From Notoacmeibacter sp. (lineage in GTDB: Bacteria; Pseudomonadota; Alphaproteobacteria; Rhizobiales; Rhizobiaceae): DNA of 64,000 nt. The position numbers and the translations under genes are program-made. Of this stretch, positions 1 through 11,627 are shown in pieces. The notes under the pieces are model-generated. The model did not search any database. It saw only the letters and a program-made list of their open reading frames with translations, and was not told the DNA's origin. How positions within the stretch are numbered: position 1 is the first letter of the stretch; each line of letters starts with the position of its first letter. The stretch spans positions 1 through 64,000 of the forward strand of contig JAIOIW010000065.1 in the NCBI GenBank assembly GCA_019912385.1, written 5' to 3'.

Positions 1-986
1 GCAGCGCCAATCTCGGTCGCGCTGCGGTCGATGCCGGTCGCCACGACGGAAACGCGAATGACGCCTTCAAGTTCCTCGTCGAATGTCGCGCCGAGGATGA
101 TGTTGGCATCCTGGTCGACTTCCTCACGGATTCGCGTCGCAGCCTCGTCCACCTCGTAGAGCGTCAGGTCGCGCCCGCCGGTGATCGAGATCAGGAGGCC
201 GCCGGCGCCCTTCATCGACGATTCATCGAGCAGCGGATTGGCGATCGCGGCTTCGGCCGCCGCCATCGCGCGGCCCTCGCCTGAGGCTTCGCCCGTTCCC
301 ATCATGGCCTTGCCCATCTCTCGCATCACCGAGCGCACGTCGGCGAAGTCGAGATTGATGAGGCCTTCCTTCACCATCAGGTCCGTGATGCAGGCGACGC
401 CGGAGTAAAGCACCTGGTCGGCCATCGCGAAAGCGTCGGCGAAGGTCGTCTTCTCATTGGCGATCCTGAACAGGTTCTGGTTCGGGATGACGATCAGCGT
501 ATCGACGCATTGCTGCAGTTCCTCGATCCCTGAATCGGCCAGCCGCATGCGCCGCTGCCCTTCGAAATGGAACGGCTTGGTCACGACGCCGACGGTCAGG
601 ATGCCCTTTTCGCGCGCGGCCCGGGCGACCACCGGGGCTCCGCCGGTGCCGGTTCCCCCGCCCATGCCGGCGGTGACGAAGCACATGTGCGTCCCCGACA
701 GGTGGTCGACGATCTCGTCGATGCATTCTTCCGCGGCGGCGCGGCCGACCTCAGGCTGCGAGCCCGCACCTAGCCCTTCCGTGACATGCGCGCCAAGCTG
801 GATGATCCGCTCGGCCTTCGACATGGTCAGCGCCTGCGCATCGGTATTGGCCACGACGAAGTCGACACCCCGCAAGCCTGCCGTGATCATGTTGTTGACG
901 GCATTGCCGCCGCCGCCGCCGACACCGAAAACGGTAATGCGTGGTTTTAGTTCGGTAATGTCCGGCTTGTGCAGGTTGATACTCAT
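1..986 (-). CDS. ftsZ: Cell division protein FtsZ (3' part outside window)
   Basis: Tubulin-like GTPase that polymerises into the Z ring at mid-cell and recruits the divisome. The first 328 residues are present. The protein begins [15 protein letters not shown], has the glycine-rich loop [12 protein letters not shown] near residues 21-32, and carries the tubulin signature GGGTGTGAAP near residues 109-118. The GTPase domain is intact as far as the window goes; the end of that domain and the C-terminal tail that binds FtsA are cut off by the window edge. The start ATG lies 73 bases after the ftsA stop, so ftsZ is probably in the same transcript as ftsQ-ftsA, with possible extra promoters upstream. 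The identification is certain; only the 3' end is missing. Confidence 0.97.
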   Translation of the reverse strand, partial: MSINLHKPDITELKPRITVFGVGGGGGNAVNNMITAGLRGVDFVVANTDAQALTMSKAERIIQLGAHVTEGLGAGSQPEVGRAAAEECIDEIVDHLSGTHMCFVTAGMGGGTGTGGAPVVARAAREKGILTVGVVTKPFHFEGQRRMRLADSGIEELQQCVDTLIVIPNQNLFRIANEKTTFADAFAMADQVLYSGVACITDLMVKEGLINLDFADVRSVMREMGKAMMGTGEASGEGRAMAAAEAAIANPLLDESSMKGAGGLLISITGGRDLTLYEVDEAATRIREEVDQDANIILGATFDEELEGVIRVSVVATGIDRSATEIGA

Positions 987-1059
987 GTCCTCGTCCTTTC
1001 CGCCTTTTCGCCGCCACGCCGCTGCGGCCTGTTGTTTCGGGGCCGTCCGCCCCAGATTG

Positions 1060-2370
1060 CTACAAATTGCCCTTCAGCCACTGTCCCACTCGCTGGAACC
1101 CGCCGCCTGTCCCTGTCAGTCTGGCAAGCGGGGAATGCCTCATCCGGCTGGTCTCCAGCCCCGCCACCTGCGGGTAGATCAGCAAACCGATCGCCGCCGA
1201 GAAGGCCGGCCCCTTGGCGGCCTCCGGCAAGCCCGCGACACCGAGCGGCCGCCCAACACGCACATTCCTGCCAAGCACCCGGCGAGCGACTTCCGGCAGG
1301 CCTGCCAGTTGGCTGGTACCGCCCGTCAGCACGACGCGCTTTCCCACCACCTGGCTGAGGCCCGAAGCGTTGAGCCGGTCGCGCATCATTTCCAGGATCT
1401 CCTCGCTGCGCGCGCGGATGATCCGCGTCACCGTCGAGCGGGGAATTTGCTGGGGAACGTCGGAATCGTCCTCGCCGATCGACATCACCGAAATGATATC
1501 GCGATCATCGGATGCGCTGGGAAGCGCCGAACCATGCATCGCCTTCAGCCGTTCAGCCACCTCCAGCGGCGTCGACAATCCGCGCGCCAGATCGAGCGTG
1601 ATATGGTTGCCGCCGATGGGAATGGCGTCCGCATAGACGAACTTGCCGCCTGAAAATACCGAGATCGTAGCGGTACCGCCGCCGATATCGATACAGGCTG
1701 CTCCCATCTCCGCCTCGTCGTTGACAAGCGCGGCAAGGCCCGATGCATAGGGCGTGGCCACCATGCGATCCACCGACAGGTGCGCCCGGTTGATGCAATG
1801 CTCCAGATTACGCAGCGGCGCTGCATCGCCGGTAACGACATGCATGTCGACACCGAGCGCATCGCCGATCATGCCGCGCGGGTCGCGAATCCCGCGTTCG
1901 GCGTCGAGCGTGTATCCGACGGGAATCGAATGGACCACTTCGCGCTCGGCGGCCTGGGCCTGCTTTGCACCAGCGGCCAGCACGCGCCTGATATCGGAGG
2001 CATCGGCTTCGTGGCCACCCAGATTGATCGTCGCCGAATAGTTGTCGCTGTGCAGCCGTCCAGCCGTCACGTTGACGATAAGGGAGTCGACGGTCAGGCC
2101 GGCCATGCGCTCCGCCGCGTCAACGGCATGGCGAATGACATGCTCGGCACGATCGAGATCGGTGATGACGCCCGACTTGACGCCCTCGCTCTTGTGCTGG
2201 CCGATGCCGATCACCCGCACATCATGGGTGCGCCCGCGCAGGATGTCCGCCTCGTCGCGCGGCTTCAGCTTGGCGATCACGCAGCACACCTTGCTCGAAC
2301 CGACATCGAGAACGGTCACCACACCGGAACGGCGCTGCAGGGGATCGTGGGACGACGGCAGCCAGTTCAT
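1060..2370 (-). CDS. ftsA: Cell division protein FtsA, actin-like membrane tether of FtsZ
   Basis: Actin-fold ATPase that anchors FtsZ filaments to the inner membrane and recruits late divisome proteins. The 436-residue product has the N-terminal phosphate-binding signature [17 protein letters not shown] (near residues 19-35), a central [13 protein letters not shown] phosphate-2 motif, an adenosine motif [13 protein letters not shown], and a C-terminal stretch ending in VGQWLKGNL that resembles the amphipathic membrane-targeting helix of the family. Length is normal. Its start codon overlaps the ftsQ stop by four bases, a translational-coupling arrangement, and ftsZ follows 73 bases later. 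Confidence 0.97.
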   Translation of the reverse strand: MNWLPSSHDPLQRRSGVVTVLDVGSSKVCCVIAKLKPRDEADILRGRTHDVRVIGIGQHKSEGVKSGVITDLDRAEHVIRHAVDAAERMAGLTVDSLIVNVTAGRLHSDNYSATINLGGHEADASDIRRVLAAGAKQAQAAEREVVHSIPVGYTLDAERGIRDPRGMIGDALGVDMHVVTGDAAPLRNLEHCINRAHLSVDRMVATPYASGLAALVNDEAEMGAACIDIGGGTATISVFSGGKFVYADAIPIGGNHITLDLARGLSTPLEVAERLKAMHGSALPSASDDRDIISVMSIGEDDSDVPQQIPRSTVTRIIRARSEEILEMMRDRLNASGLSQVVGKRVVLTGGTSQLAGLPEVARRVLGRNVRVGRPLGVAGLPEAAKGPAFSAAIGLLIYPQVAGLETSRMRHSPLARLTGTGGGFQRVGQWLKGNL

Positions 2371-3299
2371 ATGCGCCGTTCCTCGTGATTTCGAGATCGC
2401 GATATCAGTTCCTTGACACGCTCGGCCTGCTGCTCCGCCGAGCGCGGCGAAAGCTGCACCACGACCCGGTCGTCGAAGCGAAGGTCGACCGCCACGATAT
2501 CCAGCTCCAGAAGGCCGTCGGCAGCTTCCATGTCGACAAGGCGCTTGACCGCCGCAAACTCCCCGCGCTCCGGCAGCCGCACGGTGACTCCGTTGTCGAG
2601 ACGCAGATCCCAGCGCCGGTCGGCGATCCGCACATACCCCTTCACGCGGCTTGCGACGGACGGGAACCGCTCCATGCCCAGGATGAAAGCACTCGCTCTC
2701 TCAGCCGCTCCCGCGCCCACGACAAGCGGCAGCGCGGCAAAACGCGTATCCGTATAGGGCGCGATGATCGCGCCGTCCCTCTCGATGACGCTCAGCGTCT
2801 CGCCTTGTTGCCAGAGCGCGAACGGTTTGCGCTCCGTCAGCTTCACCTCCAGCGTCGCCGGATAGATCTTGCGAACCGACGCGCCCTCAACCCACGGCAG
2901 CGAGACGATGCGCGCGCGGGCGACCGCCGGATCGAGGCCGACCAGCGCGGTCGACCCGTCGAGCCCCAGCGCTCCGACAATGTCGATCTCCGAAGTCTGC
3001 TTGTTGCCCGTGACCGCGATCTCACTGACCGCGAATCCAGTATGCGCGGCTATCGCCTTGACGATCGCGGGAAAATGACCGCCGAGCCAGGCCCCGTAGA
3101 TAACGGTCGCGGACAGGAAGCCGGCGGTCAGCGCCGTCGTCGCGAAACGCGGCGTCTCGCTTTCGCCGGAAAGCAGGCGCGACGTCTTGCGCACCGGGCG
3201 GCGTAGATAGCGCGGCAACACGAAGCGGTTGGCAGCCATGGCTGCCGCCGGCACCGGAGTACCTGCTCTTGCTTCTGCTCCTGCTTTCAACGCAAACAA
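2367..3299 (-). CDS. ftsQ: Cell division protein FtsQ
   Basis: Bitopic divisome protein that links early cytoplasmic and late periplasmic division proteins. A basic cytoplasmic N-terminus ([11 protein letters not shown]) is followed by one membrane segment near residues 55-75, a POTRA domain beginning [19 protein letters not shown], and the FtsQ beta domain with [15 protein letters not shown] chose the TTG at 3299 as start: a GGAGG ribosome-binding site lies seven bases upstream and the product begins MFALKAG, giving 310 residues, the usual rhizobial length. An ATG at 3239 lacks such a site, and extension further upstream would run deep into ddl. With this start the gene overlaps the ddl stop by 13 bases. 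The start assignment is an inference; the identity is firm. Confidence 0.93.
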   Translation of the reverse strand: MFALKAGAEARAGTPVPAAAMAANRFVLPRYLRRPVRKTSRLLSGESETPRFATTALTAGFLSATVIYGAWLGGHFPAIVKAIAAHTGFAVSEIAVTGNKQTSEIDIVGALGLDGSTALVGLDPAVARARIVSLPWVEGASVRKIYPATLEVKLTERKPFALWQQGETLSVIERDGAIIAPYTDTRFAALPLVVGAGAAERASAFILGMERFPSVASRVKGYVRIADRRWDLRLDNGVTVRLPERGEFAAVKRLVDMEAADGLLELDIVAVDLRFDDRVVVQLSPRSAEQQAERVKELISRSRNHEERRI

Positions 3300-4213
3300 G
3301 ATGCGTCCTCCACGATCCAACTCAGCAGTTCGCCAAATGAATGGCCGGCCACCTGGGCCATTTCGGGCAACAGAGACGTCGGTGTCATACCCGGCTGGGT
3401 ATTGATTTCGAGCCAGACGAGCTCCCCGTTTTCCGAGAAGCGGTCGTCGTAGCGGAAGTCCGAACGGGTCACGCCCCTGCATCCGATCGCTTGGTGAGCC
3501 TTGAGCGCCAGTGTCTGTATTTTTTGGTAAATATTTGGTGAAATTCTTGCCGGGCATTCGTGTTTTGATCCGCCGGCGACATATTTCGAATCGTAGTCGT
3601 AGAAGGCGTGCCCCTGGGGAATGATCTCGATCACGCCGAGCGCCACGTCGCCCATCACGCCACAGGTCAGCTCGCGCCCGTGGATGAAACGCTCGACCAT
3701 GATCCGGTCGGAGTACCGCCATTCAGGCGACGTCACGATTTGTGGCGGATGCGCCTGGTCTTCCTTCACGATGACCACGCCGAAGCTCGAGCCTTCAGCG
3801 ACCGGCTTCACCACGTAGGGCGGCTTCATCGGATGCTTCGTCGGAAAATCGTGCCGGTCCATGACCTTCGATTCAGCGACCGGAATGCCACTCGCCTTGG
3901 CGATCAGCTTGGCCTTCTGCTTGTCCATGGCAAGGGCGGAGGCCAGAACGCCGGAATGGGTATAGGGAATTTCCAGAAACTCCAGGATGCCCTGTATGGT
4001 GCCGTCCTCACCGAACGGACCGTGCAGCGCATTGAACGCGACGTCGGGCCTCAATTCCGCAAGCGCGCCGGCGACATTGCGATCGACATCGACGCGTGTG
4101 ACATTGAACCCTTCGGCTTCCAGCGCGTCGGCGCAGGCCTTGCCCGACGAAAGGCTGACCGGTCGCTCCGACGAAAAACCGCCCATCAACACCGCAACAT
4201 GTTTCTTCGCCAT
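3287..4213 (-). CDS. ddl: D-alanine--D-alanine ligase
   Basis: ATP-grasp ligase that joins two D-alanines to give the dipeptide MurF adds to UDP-MurNAc-tripeptide. The 308-residue protein starts [21 protein letters not shown], has the glycine-rich ATP-binding stretch [13 protein letters not shown] and the metal-binding end [18 protein letters not shown]. The start ATG at 4213 has a GAGG site eight bases upstream; upstream in-frame ATGs would add a tail unlike the family. It sits between murB and ftsQ as in other Rhizobiales. An unusually long 234-base gap separates it from murB, so ddl-ftsQAZ may have its own promoter. Confidence 0.96.
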   Translation of the reverse strand: MAKKHVAVLMGGFSSERPVSLSSGKACADALEAEGFNVTRVDVDRNVAGALAELRPDVAFNALHGPFGEDGTIQGILEFLEIPYTHSGVLASALAMDKQKAKLIAKASGIPVAESKVMDRHDFPTKHPMKPPYVVKPVAEGSSFGVVIVKEDQAHPPQIVTSPEWRYSDRIMVERFIHGRELTCGVMGDVALGVIEIIPQGHAFYDYDSKYVAGGSKHECPARISPNIYQKIQTLALKAHQAIGCRGVTRSDFRYDDRFSENGELVWLEINTQPGMTPTSLLPEMAQVAGHSFGELLSWIVEDASCLR

Positions 4214-4447
4214 CCGCACAACCTCTTTCTGCCAGCACGACGCGGCAACCTGTAAACGCAAGAAAGCCTGATCCGGCGGCTTCATCCGGACCATGCTGCG
4301 CGCTACGCGCGCAAACGCGACTCAATGTGGAACCCCCGTAGCCCAAGGAATCAGAGAGTTGATTCGCTGGCAAGCCCGACCGCCCAAACTTTGCGAGTAC
4401 TTGTTGCGGAAAGTGTGACGCGACCCTGTCGAAATAACGCCGGTTCT
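4214..4447 (-). promoter_or_regulatory. Intergenic gap upstream of ddl-ftsQ-ftsA-ftsZ with three GANTC sites and a hairpin
   Basis: This is the longest gap inside the division cluster. It holds three GANTC sequences within 47 bases (4319-4323, 4348-4352, 4361-4365), the recognition site of the alphaproteobacterial cell-cycle methylase CcrM. A perfect seven-pair hairpin with a three-base loop (arms TGCGCGC and GCGCGCA, 4297-4313) lies in what would be the ddl leader. I could not pick a convincing sigma-70 promoter by eye. The gap is a plausible site for cell-cycle-dependent transcription of ddl-ftsQAZ, but that is inference. Confidence 0.35.
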
Positions 4448-5413
4448 CTAAAGCAGTTGCCCGAGGAATTCCTGCACGTCCTGGTCAGGCCTGAAAAGGC
4501 CGAGCCGCTTGATCTCCCAATGGAGCCGGATGCCGGATTTCTCCAGCACGCGAGCGCGCACCGTCTCGCCCAGCGTCTCCAGGTCGTGGCCGCTCGCCGT
4601 ACCGGTATTGATCATGAAGTTGCAATGCATGGGCGACATCTGCGCCCCGCCGACCGTCAGCCCGCGGCATCCCGCCCTGTCGATTTCCTTCCAGGCCGAT
4701 GTGCCCTCGGGGTTCTTGAAGGTCGAGCCCCCGGTCTTTTCACGGATCGGCTGCACGGTCTCCCGGTGCATCTGGACCGCATCCATGGCGGCGCGTATCT
4801 CCTCGCGCTCGGCCGGATCGCCTTCCATCAGCGCCGAGGTGAAGATGAGATCGGGCGAGGCGGAGGAATGACGGTAGGCATAGCCCATGTCACCATTGGA
4901 CAGCACATGCAGCTTGCCCTGCCGGTCGATCGCCCTGACCTCGACGACGCGCTCGCGCGTCTCGACGCCGTTTGCGCCCGCGTTCATGCGCAGTGCACCG
5001 CCGACAGCGCCTGGAATGCCGTGGTAGAAGTGGAACCCGCCGATACCCGCTTCAAGCGCGACGGCGGCAAGCTTCTTGTCTGGCGCCGACGCTCCGGCAC
5101 GTATACGGCGTTCCGACAACGCCTCCACTTCGCCGAAACCCCTGGCCGACAGGCGGACGACAAAACCGCGAATGCCGCCGTCACGCACGAGCAGGTTGGA
5201 GCCGATGCCCGCCACCATGACCGGTATCTCGGCCGGCACGGCGCGCATGAATTCCGCCAGGTCTTCCTCGTCGGCCGGCTGAAACAGCGCCTCGGCCGGC
5301 CCGCCGGCGCGAAACCAGGTCAACTGGTTCATGCCCGCATTCGGCGTCAGCCGCCCGCGCAAGCCCGCAAGCCGGCTGCCAAGCCGGTCAATCAGGGCAT
5401 TTCCATCGATCAT
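4448..5413 (-). CDS. murB: UDP-N-acetylenolpyruvoylglucosamine reductase MurB
   Basis: FAD-dependent reductase that converts UDP-GlcNAc-enolpyruvate to UDP-MurNAc with NADPH in the cytoplasm. The 321-residue protein shows the FAD-binding stretch [19 protein letters not shown], the motif [15 protein letters not shown], the YRHSS segment and the late catalytic region GSTFKNP. Length and motifs fit a type I MurB. It overlaps the murC stop by four bases (ATGA), so translation is probably coupled to murC. Confidence 0.97.
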   Translation of the reverse strand: MIDGNALIDRLGSRLAGLRGRLTPNAGMNQLTWFRAGGPAEALFQPADEEDLAEFMRAVPAEIPVMVAGIGSNLLVRDGGIRGFVVRLSARGFGEVEALSERRIRAGASAPDKKLAAVALEAGIGGFHFYHGIPGAVGGALRMNAGANGVETRERVVEVRAIDRQGKLHVLSNGDMGYAYRHSSASPDLIFTSALMEGDPAEREEIRAAMDAVQMHRETVQPIREKTGGSTFKNPEGTSAWKEIDRAGCRGLTVGGAQMSPMHCNFMINTGTASGHDLETLGETVRARVLEKSGIRLHWEIKRLGLFRPDQDVQEFLGQLL

Positions 5414-6819
5414 GCCGCCGCCTCGCCTTCAAGTTCGCGCGGCAGCGCATAGGCCCACTGGCTGATATTGCCGGCGCCAAGAAGGATGACATAGTCGCCT
5501 GGTCTCGCCACGCCGCGCACCAGCGGCGCAATGTCCTGCGGCCCCTCGATCGCGCGCGCGTCGCGGTGCCCGGCAGCCCTGATCTTCTCGACGAGAGCAC
5601 TCGAACTGACGCCTTCGATCGGCTCCTCGCCCGCCGGATAGACCGGCGCCACTGCGATGATGTCGGCATCGTTGAAGCAGGCCGCGAACTCGTTGAACAG
5701 GTCGTGCAGCCGCGAATAGCGGTGCGGTTGGGCGACCGCGATCACCCGCCCCCTGCAGGCGTCGCGCGCCGCGCGCAGCACGGCGCGGATTTCGACGGGA
5801 TGGTGGGCATAATCATCGAACACCTCCACCCCGTTCCAGCTTCCGGTATGGGTAAAGCGCCTTTTGACGCCACCGAAACCGGCAAGTCCGCGCGCGATAT
5901 CCGCCGCCGACATGCCAAGTTCATGCGCGACGGCGATCGCGGCAGTCGCGTTGGACACGTTGTGGCGGCCGGGCATCGGCAGGCGCAGCCCCTTGATCTC
6001 GCTCACCGGCTCGCCCTTGCGCTCGCGGATCGTGACGTCGAACACCGAGACGGGGCCGTCCATGCGGTGATTGGAGAACCGCACGTCGGCTTGCGGATTC
6101 TCGCCATAGGTGATTATCCGCCGGTCGTCGATGCGCCCCACCAGCGCCTGCACCTCGGGATGGTCGATGCACATGACGCCGAAACCGTAGAACGGCACGT
6201 TTTCAACGAAGGTCGCGAAGGCTTCGCGCACCTTGTCGAACGAGCCGTAATGGTCGAGGTGTTCCGGGTCGATATTGGTCACCACCGCGATATCGGCCGG
6301 CAGCTTGAGGAAAGTCCCGTCGCTCTCGTCGGCCTCCACAACCATCCACTCGCCCTCGCCCATGCGCGCATTGGTCCCGTAGGCGTTGATGATGCCGCCA
6401 TTGATGACGGTCGGATCGAGATTGCCGGCGTCGAGAAGCGTTGCGATCATCGATGTCGTCGTGGTTTTACCGTGGGTGCCGCCGACGGCGATTGCCTGGC
6501 GGAACCGCATGAGTTCGGCCAGCATCTCCGCGCGGCGCACGATCGGCAGCAGCTTCTCGCGCGCAGCCATCAGTTCCGGATTGTTGCGCTTGATCGCCGT
6601 TGATACCACGACGACTTCCGCGTCGCCGAGATTCTCCGGCTTCTGGCCGACATGGACCGTGATGCCCTTTTCGCGCAGCCGCACGACATTGGCGTTTTCC
6701 GCCGCATCGGATCCCTGGACCGTATAGCCGAGCGTATGCAACGCTTCCGCGATTCCGCTCATGCCGATGCCGCCGATGCCGATGAAATGCACCGGACCTA
6801 TGTTCTGCGGCATCTTCAT
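5410..6819 (-). CDS. murC: UDP-N-acetylmuramate--L-alanine ligase MurC
   Basis: First Mur ligase; adds L-alanine to UDP-MurNAc using ATP. The 469-residue protein has the UDP-binding start [17 protein letters not shown], the P-loop [13 protein letters not shown], the central [14 protein letters not shown] metal-site region and the C-terminal segment [11 protein letters not shown] typical of MurC. The ATG at 6819 has GGAG seven bases upstream; a second ATG two codons later is less well placed. It overlaps murG by four bases and murB by four bases, forming a tightly coupled murG-murC-murB stretch. Confidence 0.97.
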   Translation of the reverse strand: MKMPQNIGPVHFIGIGGIGMSGIAEALHTLGYTVQGSDAAENANVVRLREKGITVHVGQKPENLGDAEVVVVSTAIKRNNPELMAAREKLLPIVRRAEMLAELMRFRQAIAVGGTHGKTTTTSMIATLLDAGNLDPTVINGGIINAYGTNARMGEGEWMVVEADESDGTFLKLPADIAVVTNIDPEHLDHYGSFDKVREAFATFVENVPFYGFGVMCIDHPEVQALVGRIDDRRIITYGENPQADVRFSNHRMDGPVSVFDVTIRERKGEPVSEIKGLRLPMPGRHNVSNATAAIAVAHELGMSAADIARGLAGFGGVKRRFTHTGSWNGVEVFDDYAHHPVEIRAVLRAARDACRGRVIAVAQPHRYSRLHDLFNEFAACFNDADIIAVAPVYPAGEEPIEGVSSSALVEKIRAAGHRDARAIEGPQDIAPLVRGVARPGDYVILLGAGNISQWAYALPRELEGEAAA

Positions 6820-7943
6820 ACGCCAGCTCCTTTCTTGTATTCGGCAACCGACATGCCCGAGGCAATAGCCTCTGTCAGGTCGCCAAGCAACCGCGCCGCA
6901 TCGGGCTTGCCTGCCCGCTTCGCCGCCACGGCCATGGCGCTCAGCCGCTCCGGCTCATCCATGTAACCGCGCAATAGCGTTGCAATCGCGTCGGCATCGA
7001 GGTCTTTCTGTGCCCTCACCTCCGCGCCGCCCTCCGCCGCCAGGGCCGCCGCATTGGCCGCCTGATCGTGGTCGAGCGCGTACGGGTAAGGCACCAGCAC
7101 AGCCGGCCGGCCGATCACCGCGATTTCGGAAACCGTGGAGGCACCCGACCTCGAAATGACCAGATGGGCGCTCGCCATCCGGCTTGCAAGGTCGGTGAAG
7201 AAGGGGGCAATCTCTGCGGATACGCCCAGGGCGCCAAAGGCGGCCGTCACGTCGGCCTCGTCCTCCGGTCGCGCCTGCTGCACGATCGCAAGTCGCGCGC
7301 GGTATTCTTCGGGCAGCAGACCGACCGCCTGCGGGATTGCCTGCGAGAAGTATTGCGCGCCCTGGCTGCCACCGAACACAAGCAGGCGGAATGGCCCGCC
7401 GTCAGGCGCCGTATAGGGCGTATCCGCTGCGACGACGACGGCCGGGCGCACGGGATTGCCGGTGACCACCGTCTTTGCGCCATGAACACTGTCGGCTGCG
7501 CTCAGGAACCCCCCGGCAATGGCGTCGACGCGTGCGGCGAGTGCCCTGTTGGCACGCCCCATCACCGCGTTCTGCTCGTGGATCAGCGTCGGTATGCCGC
7601 GCCTCGTCGCCGCGAAAACGGGCGGCAGGGTCGGATAGCCGCCGAAACCGACGACGGCGGCCGGCTTGATGCGGTTGATGATCTTGGTCGCCTCCCGATA
7701 GCCGCGCCAAATCGTCATCGCGGCCTTGAGAAATGCCACCGGATTACGCCCGCCGATTGTCGCCGCCGGGATCGTATGGACTTCTTTTGCCAGGAAGGAT
7801 CCCGCATAGCGGCCGGCGCGCCGGTCGGTCGACAGATGGATCGACCATCCGCGCGCCGTCAACTCATGGGCTAGCGCCTCGGCCGGAAACAGGTGCCCTC
7901 CGGTTCCGCCCGCCGACAGCAGGATGGTGCCCTTCGACGCCAT
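6816..7943 (-). CDS. murG: Lipid II synthase MurG (UDP-GlcNAc transferase)
   Basis: Glycosyltransferase at the cytoplasmic face of the inner membrane that adds GlcNAc to lipid I to make lipid II. The 375-residue protein begins with the acceptor-binding loop [18 protein letters not shown], has a second glycine-rich loop [12 protein letters not shown], and the donor-binding region [10 protein letters not shown] followed by [10 protein letters not shown]. Length is normal for GT28 MurG. It starts three bases after the ftsW stop and overlaps murC by four bases. Confidence 0.97.
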   Translation of the reverse strand: MASKGTILLSAGGTGGHLFPAEALAHELTARGWSIHLSTDRRAGRYAGSFLAKEVHTIPAATIGGRNPVAFLKAAMTIWRGYREATKIINRIKPAAVVGFGGYPTLPPVFAATRRGIPTLIHEQNAVMGRANRALAARVDAIAGGFLSAADSVHGAKTVVTGNPVRPAVVVAADTPYTAPDGGPFRLLVFGGSQGAQYFSQAIPQAVGLLPEEYRARLAIVQQARPEDEADVTAAFGALGVSAEIAPFFTDLASRMASAHLVISRSGASTVSEIAVIGRPAVLVPYPYALDHDQAANAAALAAEGGAEVRAQKDLDADAIATLLRGYMDEPERLSAMAVAAKRAGKPDAARLLGDLTEAIASGMSVAEYKKGAGV

Positions 7944-7946
7944 GGC

Positions 7947-9104
7947 TTACTCCGCCACGCGCATGGCAATCCGCCGGCCGGCGGCATGGCCGATCTGCAT
8001 GCGTTTTTCGGGCCTGCGGCGGGTCAGCGCCAGCACCATGCCCATGGAGATCGCCATCGCCACCAGCGAAGAGCCGCCATAGGAGATGAATGGAAGCGTC
8101 ATGCCCTTGGCCGGCAGCAATTGCAGGTTGACGCCCATGTTGATGACCGATTGCAAGCCGAACAAGGTCACGAGCCCCGACAGCGCCAGCCGGGTGAAAT
8201 CGTCCTGTTCCTTCAGCGCGACCGCGAGCGCCCGGAGCACGACCGCGGCAAACAGGGCAGCGATGAGCATGCACAGGATGATGCCGAATTCCTCGGCCGC
8301 GACCGAGAATACGAAGTCGGTGTGGCTGTCGGGCAGCACCCGCTTGATCGTGCCTTCGCCAGGACCCTGCCCCAGCCAGCCGCCGCGCACGATCGCCTCG
8401 CGCCCCATGTCGACCTGGTAGGTGTCGCCCTCGCCGGTCAGGAACCGGTCGATGCGCCCGGCGACATGCGGAAAGGCGTAATAAGCCCCCGCTGCGCCAG
8501 CAACGCCAACTCCGCCGAGCGCCACGATCCATATCCACGGCATGCCCGCCAGGAAGAACATCACGGCCCAGGTCCCGCCGATCAGCATGGTCTGGCCAAG
8601 ATCGGGCTGGGCAACGAGCAACGCGACAACCAGGCCAGCCAGGATGATCGCAAACAGGTTGCCGGGAATTTCTGGATGCCGGGCGTGCTGGGAGAACAGC
8701 CATGCGCAGATGATGACAAAGGCGGGCTTGAGATACTCCGACGGCTGCACCGACACGCCCAGGATATAGATCCAGCGCCGCGATCCCTTGACCTCGAACC
8801 CGATGAAAAGAGTGGCGATCATCAGCAGCAGCGCGCCTGCGAGCATGACGAAGGAGAGCCGCCTGATGTCGCGCGGCGACAGGAAGGATACGGCAACCAG
8901 CGCTCCGAGCGCCAGAAGCATGTAGACGATCTGCCGCTCGATAAAGTGATAACTGTCGAGCCCGATACGCTCGGCGACCGCTGGGCTGGCCGCAAACGAC
9001 AGCACCACGCCCAGCATCATCAGGATCACGAATGCCGCCAGAAGCCAGCGATCGATCGTCCACCACCAGTTTGCCGCGGCACCTCGGTCTGCCCTGCTCA
9101 CCAT
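7947..9104 (-). CDS. ftsW: Septal peptidoglycan polymerase FtsW (SEDS family)
   Basis: Multi-spanning SEDS glycosyltransferase that polymerises lipid II at the septum with FtsI. The 385-residue protein starts MVSRADRGAAANWWW, has about ten hydrophobic segments, the catalytic-loop region PEYLKPAFVI and QPDLGQTML, and the conserved end GMTLPFISYGGSSLVAM. I placed the start at 9104, four bases after the murD stop; the longer open frame upstream is murD sequence in another frame. It sits next to murG as in most dcw clusters. Confidence 0.96.
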   Translation of the reverse strand: MVSRADRGAAANWWWTIDRWLLAAFVILMMLGVVLSFAASPAVAERIGLDSYHFIERQIVYMLLALGALVAVSFLSPRDIRRLSFVMLAGALLLMIATLFIGFEVKGSRRWIYILGVSVQPSEYLKPAFVIICAWLFSQHARHPEIPGNLFAIILAGLVVALLVAQPDLGQTMLIGGTWAVMFFLAGMPWIWIVALGGVGVAGAAGAYYAFPHVAGRIDRFLTGEGDTYQVDMGREAIVRGGWLGQGPGEGTIKRVLPDSHTDFVFSVAAEEFGIILCMLIAALFAAVVLRALAVALKEQDDFTRLALSGLVTLFGLQSVINMGVNLQLLPAKGMTLPFISYGGSSLVAMAISMGMVLALTRRRPEKRMQIGHAAGRRIAMRVAE

Positions 9105-9108
9105 CGCA

Positions 9109-10503
9109 TCATCCCCCGATCGGCTGCACGTCTTCCAGAGTCTCAACGGCGGCCCGGAACGCCTCGCCGCGCACCTCGAAATTCTTGAACTGGTCGAAAC
9201 TGGCGCAAGCCGGCGACAGCAGCACCACCGCCTCCTTGCCGTCATCGCGCCGGGCGTCACGAGCGGCATGCGCCACCGCCGCCTCCAGCGTGCCCGAAAT
9301 CTCATAGGCCACATCGTCGCCAAGCGTCGCCGCAAACGCGGGCGCCGCCTCGCCGATCAGATAAGCCTTGGCAATACGCCCGAAAAACGGTTTGAGAGAG
9401 GCGATTCCGCCCTCCTTGGCAAGCCCGCCGGCGATCCAGTGGATGCGCTCGAAGCTCGAGAGCGCCGGCGCGGCAGCCTCCGCGTTCGTCGCCTTGGAAT
9501 CGTTGACGAACAGCACATTGTCCAGGCGGGCGACTTGCTCCATGCGATGGGCGAGGCCCGGAAAGCTTTTCAGCCCCTGCGCGATCTCCGCATCGTTGAG
9601 ACCGACCGACCGGCAGGCGGCGACCGCGGCAAGCGCGTTCTGCGCATTGTGGCGCCCGCGCAGCGACCCGATGCCGTGGAGCGAGACGACCGGGCGCAAC
9701 TCGCCGCCCGCCGCCTCCACGAGTTGTGCGCCGTCGGCATAAAGCCCGTCGGTCAGCGCCGAGCGCGCCGAAATCCGCACCACTGTCTTTCCCGCCCGCT
9801 CCAGCCGGTCCGCGATACCCGCGCAATAGCTGTCGTCGACGCCGATGATCGCGGTGTCCGAACCTGCAACCAGTCGTTCCTTGATCGCGGCGTAGTGCTG
9901 CATGGTGCCGTGGCGATCGAGATGATCGGGCGTGAGATTGAGGAGAATACCCGCGCTCGGATTGATCGAGGGCGCAAGCTCGATCTGGTAGGAGGAACAT
10001 TCCACGACATAGTGGCGGCCGGGTGCGAACGGCTCCAGAGTCAAGACCGCACGCCCGATATTGCCTCCCATCTGCGCGTCGCGCCTGTTGGCCGACAGGA
10101 TATGGGAGATCAGCGCCGTCGTGGTCGACTTGCCGTTGGTGCCGGTGATCGCGATGAACGGGCTTTCGGGCGCCAGGCGGGCACGTTCGAGCGAAAACAG
10201 CTCGATGTCGCCGACGACCGGCACGCCGGCCGCCCGCGCCAGGTCGACCGACCAGTGCGGCACCGGGTGGGTCAGCGGCACGCCGGGCGACAGCACCAGC
10301 GCAGCGAATCCCTGCCAGTCGACCTGCCGCAGATCGGCGGTATCAATGCTTTGGGCCCCGGCCTTTTCGACGCTCGCCGGGTTGTCGTCCCAGGCGACCA
10401 CCCGCGCACCGCCTGCGGCAAGCGCATGAGCCGTGGCGATGCCCGAGCCGCCCAGCCCGAACAGCGCCACCTTCTGGCCTGCATATGCACCCGCCGCGAT
10501 CAT
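9109..10503 (-). CDS. murD: UDP-N-acetylmuramoylalanine--D-glutamate ligase MurD
   Basis: Second Mur ligase; adds D-glutamate to UDP-MurNAc-L-Ala. The 464-residue product has the UDP-binding start [18 protein letters not shown], the P-loop [14 protein letters not shown], the central [12 protein letters not shown] signature and C-terminal motifs [11 protein letters not shown] and [19 protein letters not shown], all typical of MurD. It lies two bases after the mraY stop and four bases before ftsW. Confidence 0.97.
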   Translation of the reverse strand: MIAAGAYAGQKVALFGLGGSGIATAHALAAGGARVVAWDDNPASVEKAGAQSIDTADLRQVDWQGFAALVLSPGVPLTHPVPHWSVDLARAAGVPVVGDIELFSLERARLAPESPFIAITGTNGKSTTTALISHILSANRRDAQMGGNIGRAVLTLEPFAPGRHYVVECSSYQIELAPSINPSAGILLNLTPDHLDRHGTMQHYAAIKERLVAGSDTAIIGVDDSYCAGIADRLERAGKTVVRISARSALTDGLYADGAQLVEAAGGELRPVVSLHGIGSLRGRHNAQNALAAVAACRSVGLNDAEIAQGLKSFPGLAHRMEQVARLDNVLFVNDSKATNAEAAAPALSSFERIHWIAGGLAKEGGIASLKPFFGRIAKAYLIGEAAPAFAATLGDDVAYEISGTLEAAVAHAARDARRDDGKEAVVLLSPACASFDQFKNFEVRGEAFRAAVETLEDVQPIGG

Positions 10504-10505
10504 TC

Positions 10506-11588
10506 CTACCTCAGTTTCAGTGTCGAGAGGCCGATAAGCGCCAGGATCACCGCGATGATCCAGAACCGGATGACGACCTGGCTCTCCGTCCAGCCCAGCT
10601 TCTCGAAATGGTGATGGATCGGCGCCATCAGGAACACCCGCTTGCCCGTCAGCTTGAACGACGCGACCTGGATGATCACCGACAGCGCCTCGAGCACGAA
10701 CAGCCCGCCGATGATCCCCAGCACGATCTCGTGCTTGGTTGCCACGGCCACGGTGCCGATCAGCCCGCCGAGCGCAAGCGACCCGGTATCGCCCATGAAG
10801 ATCGCCGCAGGCGGCGCGTTGAACCAGAGAAACCCGAGGCCCGCTCCGATGACCGCGCCAAGCAGGACCGCGAGTTCGCCGGTTCCGGGCACGAAGTGAA
10901 TCTGCAGGTAGTCGGCGAATACCGCGTTACCCGAAAGGTAGGCGATGCCGGCAAACGATGCGGCGGCGATCATGACCGGGACGGTCGCCAGCCCGTCGAG
11001 TCCGTCGGTCAGGTTTACCGCATTGCCCGCGCCCACGACGATGAAGGCCGCAAACGGCACGAACATGATCCCCAGATTGACGATCAGGTCCTTGAAAAAG
11101 GGAAAGGTGAGCGAGGTGGAGAACGGCTGCTGGCCTGCACGCGCGATCACCCAGCAGGCGATGCCGGCAATCAGGAATTCGGCGGCCAGCCGCGCCTTGC
11201 CGGAAAATCCGCGGTCCGACTGCTTCGTGACCTTCTGGTAGTCGTCGTAGAAACCGATGGTGCCGAAAGCCAGCGTGACCAGCAGGACGCACCACACATA
11301 GACGTTGCCCAGGTTGGCCCACAGCAGCGACGAGACGATGATCCCCGACAGGATCATCAGTCCTCCCATGGTCGGTGTGCCTGCCTTCTTGAAATGGGTC
11401 TGGGGGCCGTCCGCACGGATCGGCTGCCCCTTGCCCTGGCGTACCCTGAGCGACCTGATGATCGCCGGTCCGAACAGGAAGACGATGACCGCAGAGGTGA
11501 TCAGCGCACCGCCGGTACGGAACGTGATGTACCGGAAGACGTTGAACACGGAGATCTGCTCCGAGAGATCAACAAGGTAATAGAACAT
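10506..11588 (-). CDS. mraY: Phospho-N-acetylmuramoyl-pentapeptide transferase MraY
   Basis: Integral membrane enzyme that transfers phospho-MurNAc-pentapeptide to undecaprenyl phosphate, giving lipid I. The 360-residue protein has about ten membrane segments, the early signature [10 protein letters not shown], the catalytic aspartate motif [15 protein letters not shown], the [13 protein letters not shown] motif and the cytoplasmic histidine loop [13 protein letters not shown]. Length matches the family exactly. It starts 39 bases after the murF stop and is followed closely by murD. Confidence 0.98.
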   Translation of the reverse strand: MFYYLVDLSEQISVFNVFRYITFRTGGALITSAVIVFLFGPAIIRSLRVRQGKGQPIRADGPQTHFKKAGTPTMGGLMILSGIIVSSLLWANLGNVYVWCVLLVTLAFGTIGFYDDYQKVTKQSDRGFSGKARLAAEFLIAGIACWVIARAGQQPFSTSLTFPFFKDLIVNLGIMFVPFAAFIVVGAGNAVNLTDGLDGLATVPVMIAAASFAGIAYLSGNAVFADYLQIHFVPGTGELAVLLGAVIGAGLGFLWFNAPPAAIFMGDTGSLALGGLIGTVAVATKHEIVLGIIGGLFVLEALSVIIQVASFKLTGKRVFLMAPIHHHFEKLGWTESQVVIRFWIIAVILALIGLSTLKLR

Positions 11589-11627
11589 GGCTTTCCTCTC
11601 GCGGATCCCCCTCTGCCGGCGAATCGG

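Noticed and set aside
457-1653. Plus-strand frame opposite ftsZ and ftsA
   Set aside because: Antisense to two certain division genes; no motif.
3240-3722. N-terminal extension of ftsQ into ddl
   Set aside because: The open frame is long, but a TTG at 3299 has a strong ribosome-binding site and gives the family N-terminus; further extension would overlap ddl by more than 400 bases.
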